Positions 8,527 to 17,041 of a stretch of 64,000 nt of DNA are shown here, piece by piece. The translations under genes and the position numbers were made by a program. How positions within the stretch are numbered: position 1 is the stretch's first letter; each line of letters starts with the position of its first letter. Source of the DNA: Coprobacillus cateniformis (lineage in GTDB: Bacteria > Bacillota_I > Bacilli_A > Erysipelotrichales > Coprobacillaceae); NCBI RefSeq assembly GCF_009767585.1, contig NZ_WSNW01000001.1, positions 3,246,041 to 3,310,040 of the forward strand, read 5' to 3'. The notes beneath the pieces are model-generated. The model saw only the letters and a list, made by a program, of their open reading frames with translations. It was not told the DNA's origin and did no database searches.

Positions 8527-9261
8527 ATGCAAAGATACTTTATTGATGAAAAATGTCTAAAAGATGAAGAGATTCGAATTGATGCTTATAACCATAAACA
8601 TATGCAAAGAGTTATGCGTTATCATAATGGTGATCAAGTGATTTGTATTTTGCCATCCGCTAAGACTTATATATATGAAATTATAGATATTGAAACAGGA
8701 TTACTAAAACGCGTTGAAGAACTTCATGAAAATCATGAGTTAGATGTGAATGTGACTTTGATTTATGGCTTGCCAAAGAGTGATAAATTTGAATGGGTTT
8801 TACAAAAAGCAACAGAGTTAGGTGTTAAGAGAATTGTTCCATTTTTGTCAAAACGTAGTATTATTAAAACCGATGCTAAAACTTTTTCGAAAAAAGAAGA
8901 ACGTTATCAACGCATTTTAAAAGAAGCGAGTGAGCAGTCTTATCGTCAAATGATACCAGAGTTAACTCAGTTAATAACAATCAAAGATTTATCTCAATAT
9001 CTATCAGATATTAATTTAGTGGCTTATGAGGAAGCAAGTAAGCGTGGCGAAGAATGTTGTTTTGCTTCAGCATTAAAACAGAATTATCAAACACTAACAA
9101 TTATTGTGGGACCAGAAGGTGGTTTTGATCAATCTGAAATTGAGCAAATGAAAGCTTTAGGTATTCAGGAATGTTCGTTAGGAAAAAGGATTTTAAGAAG
9201 TGAAACTGCACCGCTTTATATGTTGAGTGTGATTGGGTATAGTAGGGAGTTGATGAGATAG
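8527..9261 (+). CDS. rsmE: 16S rRNA (uracil-1498-N3)-methyltransferase RsmE
   Basis: A 244-aa SPOUT-class methyltransferase that methylates N3 of U1498 in 16S rRNA. An N-terminal PUA-like domain is followed by the SPOUT knot with IIVGPEGGFDQSEIE and LGKRILRSETAPL, the two SAM-binding signatures of RsmE. ATG 8527 is preferred over an upstream GTG at 8521 because AAAGGAGG ends at 8520 and leaves a 6-nt spacing to the ATG. The last base of the stop codon is the first base of the next gene's GTG, so the two are coupled. Confidence 0.95.
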   Translation: MQRYFIDEKCLKDEEIRIDAYNHKHMQRVMRYHNGDQVICILPSAKTYIYEIIDIETGLLKRVEELHENHELDVNVTLIYGLPKSDKFEWVLQKATELGVKRIVPFLSKRSIIKTDAKTFSKKEERYQRILKEASEQSYRQMIPELTQLITIKDLSQYLSDINLVAYEEASKRGEECCFASALKQNYQTLTIIVGPEGGFDQSEIEQMKALGIQECSLGKRILRSETAPLYMLSVIGYSRELMR

Positions 9262-10031
9262 TGGGATTTATTGACACTTTAAATAAATTTGGTAAGAAAA
9301 TATCAGTTCAAAAGACTGAAATATATGCAAAGATTGAAGCATCTCAAATATCATTAGAAGCTATGGGGTTAAAGGTCAAAATCAAGAATGAATTTGATTT
9401 GTTTGATTATGAAGTTATATACAATGGTATGTTAACACAACATAATATAGAAAATGCCTATGAAATTTTTATGAATCAAAATTATGATTTGTTAGATTAT
9501 TTAAATTATGAAGAAAAAAGAAAGATGTTTGATAATGATATTTTACCTATTTTAAAGAATGCACCAAGTTTTTATGATGAGGATAGTCAAACACAGATTT
9601 ATATTCCATATTTAGAACCATTTGTCAATAAGCGATATACTGATGATTATCAACTCATGATGCTAAAACAACATCAAGATTACTTAAAGAACTATAAAAT
9701 TCAACAAGATTTACCTGTGAAATTATATGGTGATTATATTTTTCAAACCAATTTTTCATCACTTGAGAATGTTTATGAAGATGAACGTCATGTCTGTCTT
9801 TATTATGAGCAGTTAAAGACAATATATATTTATCGAAAAGAAACTAAAGAGTTGTTGAATAAAGTGATTATTTTAGATCAGGAATGTCAAGCAACGCCAG
9901 ATATTGCTGATGTGAAAAAGATTGCTAATTATATTGAAACATATCAGTATAATCAATGTTTAGATTTATTGAAAGAAAAGAATTTGATTTGTGAAAAGAC
10001 TTATAAAAAAGTTTTGAAGAAATATAAATAG
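9261..10031 (+). CDS. Unknown conserved-looking protein between rsmE and mtaB
   Basis: I do not recognise this 256-aa soluble protein. It starts with GTG 9261 sharing one base with the rsmE stop codon, and is followed 11 nt later by mtaB, so it is co-transcribed with two RNA-modification genes. It begins MGFIDTLNKFGKKISVQK, is rich in Tyr, Asp and Lys, and has no membrane segment, signal peptide or cysteine motif. The region around residues 30-75 (KVKIKNEFDLFDYEVIYNG) looks like a small alpha/beta domain. Codon use matches its neighbours. A role linked to RNA modification would be guesswork from position only. Confidence 0.75.
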   Translation: MGFIDTLNKFGKKISVQKTEIYAKIEASQISLEAMGLKVKIKNEFDLFDYEVIYNGMLTQHNIENAYEIFMNQNYDLLDYLNYEEKRKMFDNDILPILKNAPSFYDEDSQTQIYIPYLEPFVNKRYTDDYQLMMLKQHQDYLKNYKIQQDLPVKLYGDYIFQTNFSSLENVYEDERHVCLYYEQLKTIYIYRKETKELLNKVIILDQECQATPDIADVKKIANYIETYQYNQCLDLLKEKNLICEKTYKKVLKKYK

Positions 10032-10042
10032 AAAGGATGTTT

Positions 10043-11353
10043 ATGAAAACAGTAGCATTTTTAACTTTGGGATGTAAAGTCAATACTTATGAATCTGAAG
10101 CGATGTTAAAATTATTTCATCAAGCTGGATACGAAGCTGTTGATTTTAAAGATAAAGCAGATGTGTATGTTATTAACACATGCACTGTGACAAATACAGG
10201 AGACTCTAAATCACGTCAAATGATTAGAAAGGCTATCCGTCAAAATGAAAAAGCAATTGTTTGTGTTGTTGGATGTTATAGTCAGGTGGCGAGTGAAGAA
10301 GTTGTATCTATAGAAGGGGTAGGGGTTGTCTTAGGAACACAATTTAGAAATCAGATTGTAGATTTTGTTAATGAATATAAGACAACACAAAAGCCAGTAA
10401 TTAAAGTCTCAGATGTGATGAAACTATCGCGTTTTGAAGATTTAGATATAGATGAGTTTACAAGGAATACACGTGCATTTTTAAAAATACAGGATGGATG
10501 TAATAATTTTTGTACGTATTGTATTATTCCTTATGCAAGGGGACAGATTCGTTCAAGAAGACCAGAAAGTGTTTTGAAACAAGCACAATCATTGGTTGAT
10601 CATGGATTTGTTGAGATTGTATTGACAGGAATTCATACAGCTGGATATGGACAAGATTTTGAAAATTATTCGTTTTATGATTTATTAGTAGATTTAACAA
10701 CGAAAATTAAGGGACTTAAACGTTTGCGTATTTCATCTATTGAAATGAGTCAGATTACGCAGGAAATTATTGATTTAATTGCGATGTCACCTATTATTGT
10801 TGATCATCTGCATATTCCCATTCAGTCTGGTTGTGATGCAACATTAAAGCGTATGAATCGCCATTATACAACTGCTGAATTTAGTGATAAATTAAGAGAT
10901 TTAAAAGAAAAATTGCCATCTCTTTCAGTAACAACAGACGTTATTGTGGGATTCCCTGGAGAAACTGAGGAAGAATTTCAGCAGACTTACCAATGGATTG
11001 AAAAAATGCATTTTAATCAACTTCATGTATTTCCTTATTCAATAAGAAAAGGAACGCCTGCTGCTCGTATGAAAGATCAGATTGATGGTCATGTCAAACA
11101 TGATAGGGTAAAAAGCTTAATGGACTTATCACAAAGACTGCAAAGTGAATTTGCATCTTACCAGATTGGAAAGACATTAGAAGTTTTAATTGAAGAAAGG
11201 CATGGGGACAGAATGGTTGGTCATGCTTCAAATTATTTGAAGGTGCATATTGATTTACCTGATTCATCTATTGGGCATATTTATCGTGTGAAGATTTTAT
11301 CTCAAAATGGAACTGAATTGATTGGATGTGTTGAGAGTGAAAAGAATAAATGA
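10043..11353 (+). CDS. mtaB: tRNA t6A37 methylthiotransferase MtaB
   Basis: Radical-SAM methylthiotransferase that converts t6A to ms2t6A at position 37 of tRNAs reading ANN codons. The N-terminal UPF0004 domain starts AFLTLGCKVNTYESEAM, the form typical of MtaB rather than MiaB or RimO, and carries cysteines for the auxiliary Fe-S cluster (INTCTVTN, VVGCYSQ). The radical-SAM CxxxCxxC is in CNNFCTYCIIPYARG. A C-terminal TRAM-like region follows. ATG 10043 is chosen, 6 nt after GAAAGG; an ATG at 10037 abuts that site. The 3' end overlaps the start of the murE-like gene. Confidence 0.95.
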   Translation: MKTVAFLTLGCKVNTYESEAMLKLFHQAGYEAVDFKDKADVYVINTCTVTNTGDSKSRQMIRKAIRQNEKAIVCVVGCYSQVASEEVVSIEGVGVVLGTQFRNQIVDFVNEYKTTQKPVIKVSDVMKLSRFEDLDIDEFTRNTRAFLKIQDGCNNFCTYCIIPYARGQIRSRRPESVLKQAQSLVDHGFVEIVLTGIHTAGYGQDFENYSFYDLLVDLTTKIKGLKRLRISSIEMSQITQEIIDLIAMSPIIVDHLHIPIQSGCDATLKRMNRHYTTAEFSDKLRDLKEKLPSLSVTTDVIVGFPGETEEEFQQTYQWIEKMHFNQLHVFPYSIRKGTPAARMKDQIDGHVKHDRVKSLMDLSQRLQSEFASYQIGKTLEVLIEERHGDRMVGHASNYLKVHIDLPDSSIGHIYRVKILSQNGTELIGCVESEKNK

Positions 11354-12812
11354 GTTGTTTGATGTTGAAGAAGAGTTTAAAGTTGTTTCTATACATAGTG
11401 ATTCGCGCTATGTTGGAAAGGATTCAATTTTCTTTTGTGTAGATGGATTGAGTGTAGATGGGCATAAATATATTGAAGATGCAGTTTTTCAAGGAGCTAA
11501 ATGTATTGTCTATTCAAAACCATTAGCTTATAAACATCGTGGTGTTTTGTATATTAAAGTCAATAATGTGTTGGATGAGTTGAATCGTGTTGCTGATGTT
11601 TTTTATGATCATCCTAGCTATAAGATGACAATGATTGGTGTGACTGGTTCAAGTGGAAAAACAGTTGTTGCTTTAATGATTAAAGAGGTTTTATCTCATT
11701 ATTTAAAGATGGGATATATTGGTACAAATAATATTGAATATGCTGGTGTTATTGAACAATGTCCTTATACAACACCAGAAACAATCTTTATGCAACGTCA
11801 TTTAAATGATATGGTGAAAAGAGATGTAAAGGGCGTGACATTGGAAGTCTCTAGTCATGGATTGGCGTTGAAACGTGTTGATGGTGTTCATTTTGATATC
11901 GCTATTTTTACAAATGTTTATGAAGAACACCTCGATTTTCATGGAACAATGGAACATTTGATGGCTTCTAAAGCCAAATTGTTTACCTTGATTGATGAAA
12001 AAGGTTATGCAATTTTGAATACTGATGAGGTGCGGTTTTACAATCTTGTGAAAGATTCTATACGTTGTCATCTTTTGACCTATGGAATTGAACATAAAGC
12101 TCATGTTATGGCAAGGAATATCCAATTATTTATTGATCATAGTGAATTTGATTTACAGATTCATGATGATCTCAGACATGTTTCTGTGCCAGTTCTAGGG
12201 CGTTTTAATATTTCTAATGTATTAGCTGTTATCACATCTATGTTAGCGTTAGAAATGCCAATGGATCAAGTCCTTGAGTCTATTGGTTATATTCGAGGGG
12301 TAGATGGTCGTATGGAACTTTTAGAGCATCCATATCCATTTACAGTGATTGTTGATTACTGTCAGCATGCTAAAAGTTTTGAAAAAGTATTTCAATTTGC
12401 AAAAAGTGTCCAGACAAATGGTCGTATTATTGCTGTTTTTGGAGCTCCTGGTAAAAAGAATTATAACAAACGAGAAAAAATTGGCAAACTCGCCAATCAA
12501 TATTGTAATCAGGTGATCTTAACAGCCGAAGATAATCGTGATGAAGATATTCATGATATCTGTTTAGATATTCAAGAATATCTTGAAAAACCAGTCAGTG
12601 TCATTATAGAAGATAGGCGGATTGCTATAGAACAGGCTATTGAAATTGCAAATCATGGCGATATCATATTAATCTTGGGAAAGGGGCATGAACAATTTAT
12701 GGCATCATCAATTGGTAATGAACCTTATCCTGGTGATAAATATGTAGCATTAGAAGCAATAGATAAAATATTTAAAGGAGAAGATGAAAATGAACTACAA
12801 CAAATTTATTGA
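11337..12812 (+). CDS. MurE-like Mur ligase, divergent
   Basis: A 491-aa member of the Mur ligase family closest to MurE (UDP-MurNAc-L-Ala-D-Glu : diamino acid ligase). It has SIHSDSRYVG (UDP-binding domain), ATP loop GVTGSSGKTVV, TTPET, the long EVSSHGLALKRVDG motif, NISNVLA and GKGHEQFM. Two conserved MurE sites differ: the usual DYAHTPD reads DYCQHAK, and the amino-acid-selecting DNPR box of mDAP enzymes is replaced by EDNRDED, so the added residue cannot be predicted. It could be the housekeeping MurE of an unusual lineage or a second paralogue. GTG 11337 lies inside the mtaB 3' end; an upstream TTG at 11322 is possible. It overlaps deoC by 23 nt. Confidence 0.8.
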   Translation: MKRINELFDVEEEFKVVSIHSDSRYVGKDSIFFCVDGLSVDGHKYIEDAVFQGAKCIVYSKPLAYKHRGVLYIKVNNVLDELNRVADVFYDHPSYKMTMIGVTGSSGKTVVALMIKEVLSHYLKMGYIGTNNIEYAGVIEQCPYTTPETIFMQRHLNDMVKRDVKGVTLEVSSHGLALKRVDGVHFDIAIFTNVYEEHLDFHGTMEHLMASKAKLFTLIDEKGYAILNTDEVRFYNLVKDSIRCHLLTYGIEHKAHVMARNIQLFIDHSEFDLQIHDDLRHVSVPVLGRFNISNVLAVITSMLALEMPMDQVLESIGYIRGVDGRMELLEHPYPFTVIVDYCQHAKSFEKVFQFAKSVQTNGRIIAVFGAPGKKNYNKREKIGKLANQYCNQVILTAEDNRDEDIHDICLDIQEYLEKPVSVIIEDRRIAIEQAIEIANHGDIILILGKGHEQFMASSIGNEPYPGDKYVALEAIDKIFKGEDENELQQIY

Positions 12813-13452
12813 TCATACTGCATTAAAAGCAGATACACAGAAAGCAGTGATTACAAAGTTATGTCAAGAAGCTAAAGATTACGATTTTGCATCAGTTTGT
12901 GTCAATCCAACTTGGGTTAGTTATTGTGCTGATTATTTACAGGATTCTAATGTAAAAGTTTGTACTGTTATTGGGTTTCCATTAGGTGCTAACACCCCTG
13001 AAGTTAAAGCTTTTGAAGCAAAAAATGCAATTGAACATGGGGCTGATGAAGTAGATATGGTTATTAATATTGGTGCACTAAAAGATGGTCATACGGAACT
13101 TGTTTACAATGATATTAAAGCTGTTGTTGATGCGAGTGATGGAAAATGTGTAAAAGTTATTATTGAAACATGTTTATTAACAGATCAAGAAAAAGTCACT
13201 GTTTGTGAACTTGCTAAAAAAGCAGGAGCAACTTTTGTCAAAACGTCAACTGGATTTAGTACAGGGGGTGCTACACCTCATGATGTTGCTTTAATGAAAA
13301 AAACAGTTGGTGATAGTTGTGAAGTGAAAGCGAGCGGAGGTGTTCGTAATTTTGAAGATATGATGGCAGTTATTGAAGCTGGTGCGACAAGAATTGGGAC
13401 GTCTGCTGGTGTTCAATTGATGAACAATGAAGAAAGTCATCAAGATTATTAA
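12790..13452 (+). CDS. deoC: Deoxyribose-phosphate aldolase
   Basis: A 220-aa class I aldolase that cleaves 2-deoxyribose-5-phosphate to glyceraldehyde-3-phosphate and acetaldehyde in deoxynucleoside salvage. Motifs: YNKFIDHTALKADT at the start, DEVDMVINIGALKDG, VKVIIETCLL (active-site strand with Lys-Val-Ile) and FVKTSTGFSTGGAT, where the lysine forms the Schiff base; then VKASGGVR. ATG 12790 has AAAGGAG 9 nt upstream; ATG 12784 is too close. The coupling to a Mur ligase by overlap is odd functionally and probably only positional. Confidence 0.95.
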   Translation: MNYNKFIDHTALKADTQKAVITKLCQEAKDYDFASVCVNPTWVSYCADYLQDSNVKVCTVIGFPLGANTPEVKAFEAKNAIEHGADEVDMVINIGALKDGHTELVYNDIKAVVDASDGKCVKVIIETCLLTDQEKVTVCELAKKAGATFVKTSTGFSTGGATPHDVALMKKTVGDSCEVKASGGVRNFEDMMAVIEAGATRIGTSAGVQLMNNEESHQDY

Positions 13453-13461
13453 CAAAAACCC

Positions 13462-13490
13462 TTGATTTTCTTGGATTATCCATGTATAAT
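13462..13490 (+). promoter_or_regulatory. Promoter of rpsU
   Basis: TTGATT at 13462-13467, 17-bp spacer, perfect TATAAT at 13485-13490. Confidence 0.8.
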
Positions 13491-13528
13491 AACGCATGTA
13501 CTTAATAGTAAAGGGGGGAAGTTCAAAA

Positions 13529-13711
13529 ATGGCAAAAACTGTAGTAAGAGATAATGAGTCTTTAGATGATGCATTACGTCGTTTCAAAAGACAAGTTTCA
13601 AGAACAGGAACCCTGCAAGAAGCTCGTAAAAGAGAATTCTATGTTAAGCCTGGTTTAAAACGTAAAATGAAATCAGAAGCTGCTAGAAAAAATAAAGGTA
13701 AACAAAGATAA
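13529..13711 (+). CDS. rpsU: 30S ribosomal protein S21
   Basis: A 60-aa ribosomal protein of the small-subunit platform, beginning MAKTVVRDNESLDDALRRF, with the expected Lys/Arg-rich C-terminus. The start is ATG 13529, preceded by AAGGGGGGAAG. An upstream in-frame start would add 11 atypical residues. It has its own promoter and terminator, in front of the yqfC-yqfD-phoH block, as in many Firmicutes. Confidence 0.96.
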   Translation: MAKTVVRDNESLDDALRRFKRQVSRTGTLQEARKREFYVKPGLKRKMKSEAARKNKGKQR

Positions 13712-13737
13712 GAAGAACTATTGTTCTTCTTTTTTTT
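13711..13737 (+). terminator. Intrinsic terminator of rpsU
   Basis: AGAAGAAC, loop TATT, GTTCTTCT followed by seven T, starting on the last base of the stop codon. Confidence 0.9.
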
Positions 13738-13767
13738 GTTTTTCATATAATAGGTTGAGGTGATTGC

Positions 13768-13971
13768 ATGCTTCTTATAGATAAAAATCAATTATTTGTG
13801 AAAGATTATAAAGAAATACTGATGATGGACCAAAATCTCTTTAAGATACAAATGGATCAATATTGTTTGTGTGTGAGAGGAGAAAAATTGGAAATATATT
13901 ATTATGACCAAAATGAAATACGTTTAAATGGTCATGTGAAAGTGATTGAATATGATGAAAATAGGGTATGA
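13768..13971 (+). CDS. yqfC: YqfC-like sporulation protein
   Basis: A 67-aa protein resembling the YabP/YqfC family, which is expressed in the mother cell during sporulation in Bacillus. The pattern of short beta strands (LFKIQMDQYCLCVRGEKLEI) and its place immediately before a YqfD-like gene and phoH are the main support, since such small proteins are poorly conserved. The start ATG 13768 has GAGGTGATT upstream. The 3' end overlaps yqfD. Confidence 0.7.
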   Translation: MLLIDKNQLFVKDYKEILMMDQNLFKIQMDQYCLCVRGEKLEIYYYDQNEIRLNGHVKVIEYDENRV

Positions 13972-14893
13972 TTTTTGTTGTATAGATGCACAATATATTT
14001 ATCTGCTGTTAAGGTATGCAAAAAACAAAAAAATTAAACTTTTACATTTGAGATTAAAAGATGATATGTATACTTTCTATATTCCTACATATCAAAGGTA
14101 CACATTACGAGCATTTGAACAACCAGTACATTATATCAAAACAATTGGACTCTTAAAATATGTTCTCTTTTTGTCTCGTCAATATTTAAATATTTTAGGA
14201 GTTATATGTTTTATGGCATCTGTGATTGCGTGTTCTTATTTTGTTTTTGATATTCAAATTATTGGAACAATGCCCCAAGTCAACAAACAAATGATTACGG
14301 ATTTAAAGAAGGAACATGTTGATATATTATCTCCTTTAAAGAGTTATGAAAGATTAAATGAAATTCTTTCTAATTTTAAAACCATTTACAAGGATAAGGT
14401 TGAATATATTAACATTTATCAGGTAGGGAGCGTATTTCATGTTGAATATACAAAACGTAAACAGGATAAGAAAGAAAAAGATGACTATCAGAATTTGTAT
14501 GCCAAAAAAGATGGTATGATTGAATCTTTTGATGTAGATAGCGGACTAATTAAAATAAAGAAGAATGATTATGTTAAAAAGGGTGATTTACTTGTTGAAA
14601 ACACTTTAATATCTACCCAGAATGAAACAAAGATTATTCCAGTTAAAGGTCATGTATATGCGTACACATTTAATCAATATGAAGCAAGTGTAAAGAATGT
14701 AAATCAGGATCAAGGGGAAGTTTTTTATCAATTATTATTGTCTATTCGAGCAAAACTACCAACCGATGCAGTGATTGATAAAGAAAATGTTTTACAAATG
14801 ACAAAGACTCGTAGTAAAATAACATTAAAAGTACACTATACCTTATTAGAAGATATAGCCATTAAAGGAGAAGAGAATGAAGGAAATCATTAA
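13952..14893 (+). CDS. yqfD: YqfD-like sporulation membrane protein
   Basis: A 313-aa protein with a cytoplasmic N-terminal part, one strong membrane segment at about residues 85-110 (YLNILGVICFMASVIACSYF) and a large extracytoplasmic part, the layout of YqfD/SpoIV-like proteins needed at stage IV of Bacillus sporulation. A barrel-sandwich-like stretch DSGLIKIKKNDYVKKGDLLV occurs near residue 200. Its order yqfC-yqfD-phoH matches Bacillus. Starts at 13952 and 13955 are both possible; neither has a strong ribosome site, and the overlap with yqfC suggests coupling. It overlaps phoH by 17 nt. Confidence 0.75.
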   Translation: MMKIGYDFCCIDAQYIYLLLRYAKNKKIKLLHLRLKDDMYTFYIPTYQRYTLRAFEQPVHYIKTIGLLKYVLFLSRQYLNILGVICFMASVIACSYFVFDIQIIGTMPQVNKQMITDLKKEHVDILSPLKSYERLNEILSNFKTIYKDKVEYINIYQVGSVFHVEYTKRKQDKKEKDDYQNLYAKKDGMIESFDVDSGLIKIKKNDYVKKGDLLVENTLISTQNETKIIPVKGHVYAYTFNQYEASVKNVNQDQGEVFYQLLLSIRAKLPTDAVIDKENVLQMTKTRSKITLKVHYTLLEDIAIKGEENEGNH

Positions 14894-15842
14894 ACTAGAT
14901 TCTTATACAATAGATGAAGTCAAAAGATTCATTGGTCATCAAGAAGAAAATATAAAGATACTAGAAGATACTTTTCAAACAGAAATGATTGTTCGTGGTG
15001 ATGAAATTGTCTTGAATGATGAGGATGACAAAAGAAAGCAAATTAAAGAAGTGTTAGATGCTTTATTGAAACTTGTAAAACAAGGGAAAACAATTAGCAA
15101 GAGAGATGTCATGTATACTCTTAAATTATCTGAAACACATAATTTAAAGGCGATAGATGAACTTTATCAGATTAAAATTGCGAGAACAATGAGTGGTAAA
15201 CTTATTTATCCTAAAACATTAGGGCAAAAAGAATATTATTACGCATTGAAGAATAATGATGTGGTTTTTGGAATAGGACCAGCTGGAACAGGAAAAACAT
15301 ATTTAGCTGTTATATTCGCTGTTCAGGCGTTAAAAAATAACGAAGTTCAAAAGATAGTTTTGACAAGACCAGCAGTTGAGGCAGGGGAAAACCTGGGGTT
15401 TTTACCAGGCGATCTGAAGGAAAAAGTAGATCCTTATTTAAGGCCACTTTATGATGCTTTATATGATATGTTGGGCCAAGAGCAAACTGAACGCCTTATT
15501 GATAAGGGGACAATTGAGATTGCTCCACTCGCTTATATGCGTGGGCGTACATTAGAAGATGCCTATGTGATATTAGATGAAGCACAAAATACAACTGATG
15601 CGCAAATGAAAATGTTTTTAACGCGTTTAGGGTTTAATTCAAAGATGATTATTACAGGTGATATTACTCAAATTGATTTACCACGAGGAACAATGAGCGG
15701 ATTAAGACGTGCTTTGCATATCTTGAAGAATGTATCAGGAATTAGATTTATTTATTTAAGTGCACTAGATGTTGTAAGGCATCCAGTTGTTCAACGTATC
15801 ATTGAACGTTATGAAAATGATAATGAGACTCAAGACGATTAA
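14877..15842 (+). CDS. phoH: PhoH family ATPase (PhoH/PhoL)
   Basis: A 321-aa RNA-associated P-loop ATPase. The Walker A motif is GPAGTGKTYLA (residues about 137-147), with VLTRPAVEAGENLGFLPGDL, Walker B VILDEAQN and the SGLRRA/TGDITQIDLP segment of the PhoH core. The N-terminal ~100 residues hold the KH-like domain of the PhoL type. In Bacillus this gene precedes ybeY; here it is followed by a terminator and the convergent mutY, so the usual ybeY-dgkA-era continuation is absent. Start ATG 14877 is preceded by AAAGGAGAAG. Confidence 0.93.
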   Translation: MKEIIKLDSYTIDEVKRFIGHQEENIKILEDTFQTEMIVRGDEIVLNDEDDKRKQIKEVLDALLKLVKQGKTISKRDVMYTLKLSETHNLKAIDELYQIKIARTMSGKLIYPKTLGQKEYYYALKNNDVVFGIGPAGTGKTYLAVIFAVQALKNNEVQKIVLTRPAVEAGENLGFLPGDLKEKVDPYLRPLYDALYDMLGQEQTERLIDKGTIEIAPLAYMRGRTLEDAYVILDEAQNTTDAQMKMFLTRLGFNSKMIITGDITQIDLPRGTMSGLRRALHILKNVSGIRFIYLSALDVVRHPVVQRIIERYENDNETQDD

Positions 15843-15849
15843 AAGAGGT

Positions 15850-15875
15850 ACAGAGTATTTTTATACTCTGTATTT
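15850..15875 (+). terminator. Intrinsic terminator of phoH
   Basis: ACAGAGTAT, loop TTTT, ATACTCTGT followed by ATTTT. Confidence 0.7.
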
Positions 15876-15900
15876 TCATTATGCACGAGTTTGTTTGTAT

Positions 15901-15932
15901 TATATAATAAAACAGCAATCAAAGATTGCTGT
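15901..15932 (-). terminator. Intrinsic terminator of mutY
   Basis: ACAGCAATC, loop AAA, GATTGCTGT (15912-15932). Read on the minus strand the hairpin is followed by TTTTATTATA, and it lies just past the mutY stop. Confidence 0.7.
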
Positions 15933-15955
15933 CAAAAAATCAATAAATTGAATTA

Positions 15956-16984
15956 TTATTTCATATGTTTAAGGAATGATTTTAAAACTTTTAAATGTGC
16001 TGTTGATAATGGTAAGTTGTGAATGTCATCAAGTGTATAAAGACCTTTTATTGGTTTGTCTATAACAAAGTGATAAATGTGCATATGCCATGTACGATGT
16101 GTAAAGACATGTTTAATATCTTGAATATATGACACAATAGATAGAGGAAGATGATATTGATTTTCGAATTCTTCCTGAAAACGATATGGACTTTCACATT
16201 CATATTGTACAAAACCATAAAGATTTTCTAATAGACCTGGTGGATTTTGAAACAAAAGAAATTGATCTTGGTATGTAATGATTCCAGTAATATAGTGAAG
16301 CTCTTTGTGTTTTATATTTTTTATATTGATTGGTAAAACTTTTTGTTGATTGTTTTGATAAGCCAAACAAGTTTTTTGAATTGGACATTGATCACATTTG
16401 GGATTCAATGGACGACAAATAGTTGCTCCTAAATCCATTAAGCCTTGATTAAAAGCTGAAGCATCATATCCCATAAGTAACTCAGCAACAATACTGGTAA
16501 TATGTTTTTGTGTCTTTGTTTCAGCAATATTATCTTTTAGTAAATATTGACGCGATATAATTCTTAAAACATTGCCATCAATGGCAGGAGTAGGCATATG
16601 ATAAGCAATTGAACAAATAGCACCAGCTGTATATGGACCGATTCCCTTTAAAGCAAGAATTTCTTTGTGGGTATTTGGAAATATCCCATTATATTGATGA
16701 ACAATGATTTTTGCAGTTTCATGGATATGTTTTGCGCGACGATAATATCCTAATCCTTCCCAGAGTTTATAAACGTCTTCTAGTGAAGCTATTGCCAAAT
16801 CAGTAATGGTAGGAAAAGTCGTTAAGAAGCGATTGAAATAAGGAATCACAGCTTCAGTCGTTGTTTGTTGAAGCATGATTTCACTAATCCAAATAAAATA
16901 AGGATTTTCAGTTTCACGCCAGGGGAATTGTCGATGGTATTGATGATACCAGTTAATTAAATTGTTTTGCATATTATTTTGCAT
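15956..16984 (-). CDS. mutY: A/G-specific adenine DNA glycosylase MutY
   Basis: A 342-aa base-excision repair enzyme removing adenine opposite 8-oxoguanine. Seen in order: WISEIMLQQTTTEAVIPYF (catalytic Glu), the helix-hairpin-helix ALKGIGPYTAGAI, PAIDGNVLRI with the catalytic Asp, a [4Fe-4S] site CRPLNPKCDQCPIQKTC (Cx6Cx2Cx5C), and a C-terminal NUDIX-like domain from about residue 225 that reads the 8-oxoG. ATG 16984 is used (GGTGAT close upstream); a second ATG four codons later is also possible. The gene converges on phoH and diverges from the dGTPase-like gene. Confidence 0.95.
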   Translation of the reverse strand: MQNNMQNNLINWYHQYHRQFPWRETENPYFIWISEIMLQQTTTEAVIPYFNRFLTTFPTITDLAIASLEDVYKLWEGLGYYRRAKHIHETAKIIVHQYNGIFPNTHKEILALKGIGPYTAGAICSIAYHMPTPAIDGNVLRIISRQYLLKDNIAETKTQKHITSIVAELLMGYDASAFNQGLMDLGATICRPLNPKCDQCPIQKTCLAYQNNQQKVLPINIKNIKHKELHYITGIITYQDQFLLFQNPPGLLENLYGFVQYECESPYRFQEEFENQYHLPLSIVSYIQDIKHVFTHRTWHMHIYHFVIDKPIKGLYTLDDIHNLPLSTAHLKVLKSFLKHMK

Positions 16985-17041
16985 AAGATCACCACAAGTA
17001 TTATACTATAAATTATAAAGAAATCAAAGGAAGTGATATTT

